From assembly GCA_963576735.1 (NCBI GenBank), contig OY755196.1, positions 6,181,912 through 6,245,911 of the forward strand: a stretch of DNA of 64,000 nt, given 5' to 3'. Below, piece by piece: positions 61,321 through 64,000 of the stretch; within the stretch, counting starts at the first letter, position 1, and the number at the start of each line of letters is the position of its first letter. Source of the DNA: Bedellia somnulentella. Its lineage: Eukaryota; Arthropoda; Insecta; Lepidoptera; Bedelliidae. The notes beneath the pieces were generated by a model. It was given only the letters and a program-made list of their open reading frames with translations, searched no databases and had not been told where the DNA came from. A program made the position numbers and the translations under genes.

Positions 61321-62382
61321 GTACTTCATGAGCGTAAGATAATAAAGTTAAAAACAAATAGAGACCCTCGAAACGATGCATTTACGTGGCATAAAATAAA
61401 GTGCGCAAGAGATACCTATTCATTCATTAACCGACATCGAAATTGGAGGAGTTCTTGGTGTTTACTAAACTCTCTCGGGGCTAAAGGGCTCTAAACGGGT
61501 GTATCTGTACTTTATCACAGTTAACTAAAGAATACGAATAAAAATAACTCACCCCGTTTTGATTGGCAGTGGCAGATCCGGGCTATCACCTTTATTTGCG
61601 CAAAACGCAGAACATTTTGAGAATTAATATTATAAAACACCAACACTGAACTTTGCTGGTTCGTGTACGTCATATTTACTCAACACAATCACAACACAAG
61701 ATACTAAAACTGAACTCACACTCCGAAAATTAATGCGAAAAATCAAAGTGACATCCAATCATAAGCGACACAAACACAATGAGCTACAAACAACTAACTT
61801 AGTACTAATACTGTTCCTTTGATGTAATGCCGACAAGCCCGCCCGACTTGTTGATACATGCAGATTTTGAATTTCGCGGCGATCGATGTTTACGAATTAT
61901 GAATTTTTCTCTGAACATACTGCCGCATTCCAACGCAGTATTAACTATGGGGTAGTGTTATTCAAATTTATCATGTCAAATAATAACATGTAAAAAATAG
62001 GAAGATATTAGAAGCTAAGTTCGATTGATTACTTTACTGGCCTTGATTTGATTTGGCCGCCGGTTAAGGGTCACGGCGGGTCGCAGCTGTCAGCTGAGTT
62101 GCCCGCCTTGTCATCGCGTTTCACGCACACATTGAGCGTGTTGGTGTCAATAGTACTACTTTCTTAGTGCAAATTTTAACAAAATTTGAAAAAAAATAAG
62201 TGTGTTTTTTTTCAACGAATTCTGCCTCTATACGTGATAATTAATCATACTTATCAAGGAAAACAGTCATTACAATTACACCCTGTATATAACACACTTG
62301 CTATTTATTTTTGCATTTTCACATAATGGTGCAAATGTTTAATTGAAAGCCACTAGGCGGCTTAAAAAAAATAATCTTTAAT
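61321..62382. other. Noncoding stretch with a repeated CpG block
   Basis: The 61,868-61,975 block repeats the 60,945-61,065 block. A weak plus frame at ~61,365-61,494 (SFINRHRNWRSSW, LLNSLGAKG) could be a LINE linker scrap, but is too short to call. Confidence 0.35.
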
Positions 62383-63657
62383 TTAAAGCATATCGGGCAA
62401 TAATGTCACTTTCTGAAGGTCCATAGAAAAAAAGTGTTGATTGGCATCATTGCCTCTCTTTTTATCTTCCCTGTATTTTATTATAGCTTTTTCAGCTTTG
62501 AGTTTATGTTGAGCATAGTCCATCTGCAAACTTTCAAGAGCAGGTGATGCCTCACTCGCATTTTTAATTCTTTCCTCAAACACCCCGCAAACTACACATT
62601 GATCTCCTTTTGGATATTTTAAGGATATTTTCATTACCTTCATAGTACTTCTATATGTTTCAACAGAATATTTAACACCGGGATTTTTTGATATGAAGTT
62701 ATTATACATAGATTGCAGCGTAAGGGTGCGTGGCAAGTAACGTGTCAGCGGTGCGTTGTTCCGCCGGTAGTGGCTTAATGTCGGTTTGTAGCTCATGATA
62801 TGTTCTTCAATTATTGTCCTTGATAGCTTTTGTTTCTTGCCTCCTCGATTTTTTTAACATCAGCGTTTAAAGGTATCCGTTTTATAGCTTTACTGAGCGC
62901 GGTAATAACACCGTCAGTGCGGTGTCCCAAAGTGTTCAGAAAAAATGCTTTGTAAACATTTGTCTCCTCATTATTTGGGAGATAAAAGTAAAAATATCTT
63001 GACTCATTTTTTATGTGTTTTTTGTCAGAGTTGGTAGCAGATGCAGATTTTTCTTTAACTGGTGCAATTTTCATATATTTATTCAAATATTGGCGGCGCT
63101 GTTCATTGTCCAGTAACCATTCGAAATATCCTCACGCTGTGTTTCTGTTATGTCGTTGCATTTTCGTCTACATTTACCATCGCATTTTTTTGGTATAATT
63201 GGATGCATTGTTTTATTCTTAATGATCTTCGCTGTTTCTAAAGGGTTATCTGATACATCGTTTAAAATACTGCTATCAAAAATTGGGCCAGGATAATTAG
63301 CAATAAACCGAGCTACAGATTGTCTATGGTCATCTGCTGATTTACAATCGGTGAATATAATTGTGTTTGGGTAAGTTGCGATGAAAACTGTAGTGTAACT
63401 GTTGCGTGTGTCTGGTGCAGGAAATTGGATTGAAAGAGGTCGGGGTGTCTCTTCAATGAAAAATGTAGCTTCTAGGACATCAATATCTTGAAAAAAAAAT
63501 CTCACAATATTCATTAAAAAAATGTGATGCAGGCTTTTCTACCAGAGGAATATAGTCCGGATCAGCTACAGAGTCATCACTCGAGTAATCGGTATTAAAT
63601 TCGAGGTTAGTAAAAGATGATGATGGACCAGGGACAGAATTGTTGCTGTTTGATACT
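62383..63657 (-). pseudogene. DDE-like (DUF7869-type?) protein, N-terminal part, frameshifted
   Basis: Exon-like start after CCGCTTTCAG| at 63,658: SNSNNSVPGPSSSF, TDYSSDDSVADPDYIP (acidic N-terminus). After a shift in a T9 run at ~63,495 come FIEETPRPLSIQF, PIIPKKCDGKCRRKCNDITE, QREDISNGYW (Cys-rich motif), RYFYFYLPNNEETNVYKAFF, LNTLGHRTDGV. After a second shift in an A7 run at ~62,850 come KPTLSHYRRNNAPLTRYLP, TLQSMYNNF, CVVCGVFEER and QHFFSMDLQKVTLLPDML, then a stop at 62,383. Relatives have the same order (CxxKC, then SHYxR...YL, then CxxC). Both shifts fall in homopolymers, so they could be sequencing errors as well as real decay. Function unknown; possibly a transposase-derived gene. 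Confidence 0.6.
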
Positions 63658-64000
63658 CTGAAAGCGGAAAAATAAGCTAGCTAAACACACGCAACCAATC
63701 ACCGATATTTAAATATAACGAGCAATCATAAGGCAGTATAATTAGTGTTAGTTATAGCGCGAAATATACAATTTATTCACACAACAAACACACCCTAAAA
63801 AGTTAAATCTTTCCAGGTAAACACATGCACTGAGTATTGAAAAAAAACGTTGTTCAACCTGTGTTGTTGATTTAATTCTAAACATAACCTTCAACAACAA
63901 AAAACATCGGTGTTGCCCACTTAAAAATCTCAATAATCATATAGAAGTAAGAATTCATCATGTGAATAAAATAATTACTAAGAACAAGGAAAGTATTCGG
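63658..64000. other. Noncoding end of window, possible intron of the DDE-like gene
   Basis: AT-rich sequence upstream (minus strand) of the splice acceptor at 63,658-63,660. No further coding exon was found before the window ends. Confidence 0.35.

Overview
The window looks like a TE-saturated, probably heterochromatic or low-gene-density piece of a lepidopteran (moth or butterfly) nuclear genome. The call rests on the AT-rich sequence, the mixture of element families (Copia, several Gypsy lineages, BEL/Pao, CR1/Jockey/RTE-like LINEs, mariner, Transib, piggyBac, PIF/Harbinger, hAT- and Mutator-like elements), a Helitron 3' end with a short GC hairpin followed by CTAG|T, a tRNA-derived SINE, and recurrent LINE tails ending in (TATG)n. 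No prokaryotic or organellar feature was found, and I cannot name the species. Almost every long ORF belongs to a transposable element. Credible host signal is limited to one terminal exon of a serine-protease-like protein (about 56.2-56.6 kb) and a few weak exon candidates.

Layout. 0-13.8 kb: BEL/Pao relic A (1.1-3.0 kb), a ~182-bp tandem repeat (3.2-3.9 kb), a degenerate tRNA-like gene (4.06-4.14 kb), a broken LINE with RNase H (4.9-7.7 kb), a Transib/RAG1-like transposase relic (7.7-9.0 kb), a Harbinger scrap (9.6 kb), BEL/Pao relic B with a 110-bp inverted duplication in its integrase (10.1-12.5 kb), and a LINE ORF1 relic (12.6-13.8 kb). 13.8-28.0 kb: a minus-strand LINE split by two LTR elements. 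One is a Gypsy element (14,401-19,170, 222-bp LTRs, TSD ACGTA) with a textbook-looking -1 frameshift cassette. The other is a Copia element (19,669-26,174, TSD GTGAT), itself hit by a Mutator-like element in gag and by a CACTGTG-ended Transib-like element in its 3' LTR. 28.3-35 kb: LINE fragments, an LTR-element relic, a 200-bp palindromic MITE, a hAT-like element with an 8-bp TSD, and a BEL integrase end. 35.4-39.8 kb: an apparently intact Copia element with identical 173-bp LTRs. 40.2-52 kb: env-bearing Gypsy (errantivirus-like) remains split by an intact mariner (42.1-43.4 kb) and a degenerate gag-less Gypsy element (43.9-47.8 kb), followed by a third Gypsy with a 36-bp coding minisatellite. 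52-64 kb: a LINE C-terminus, a Helitron end, a piggyBac relic, an 872-bp foldback element, the serine-protease-like exon, a SINE, LINE tails, a decayed mariner, and the two halves of a DDE-like gene whose central motif reads DNCxxQNKN in relatives.

How it fits together: the order of insertions can be read from target-site duplications and restored reading frames. The oldest layer is LINE and BEL sequence. Gypsy and Copia elements landed in it, then DNA transposons and 5'-truncated retroposons landed in those. Copia-2 (35.4-39.8 kb) and mariner-1 (42.1-43.4 kb) are the only elements that look complete enough to be recently or currently active. All calls come from reading the sequence by eye; no database search was run.
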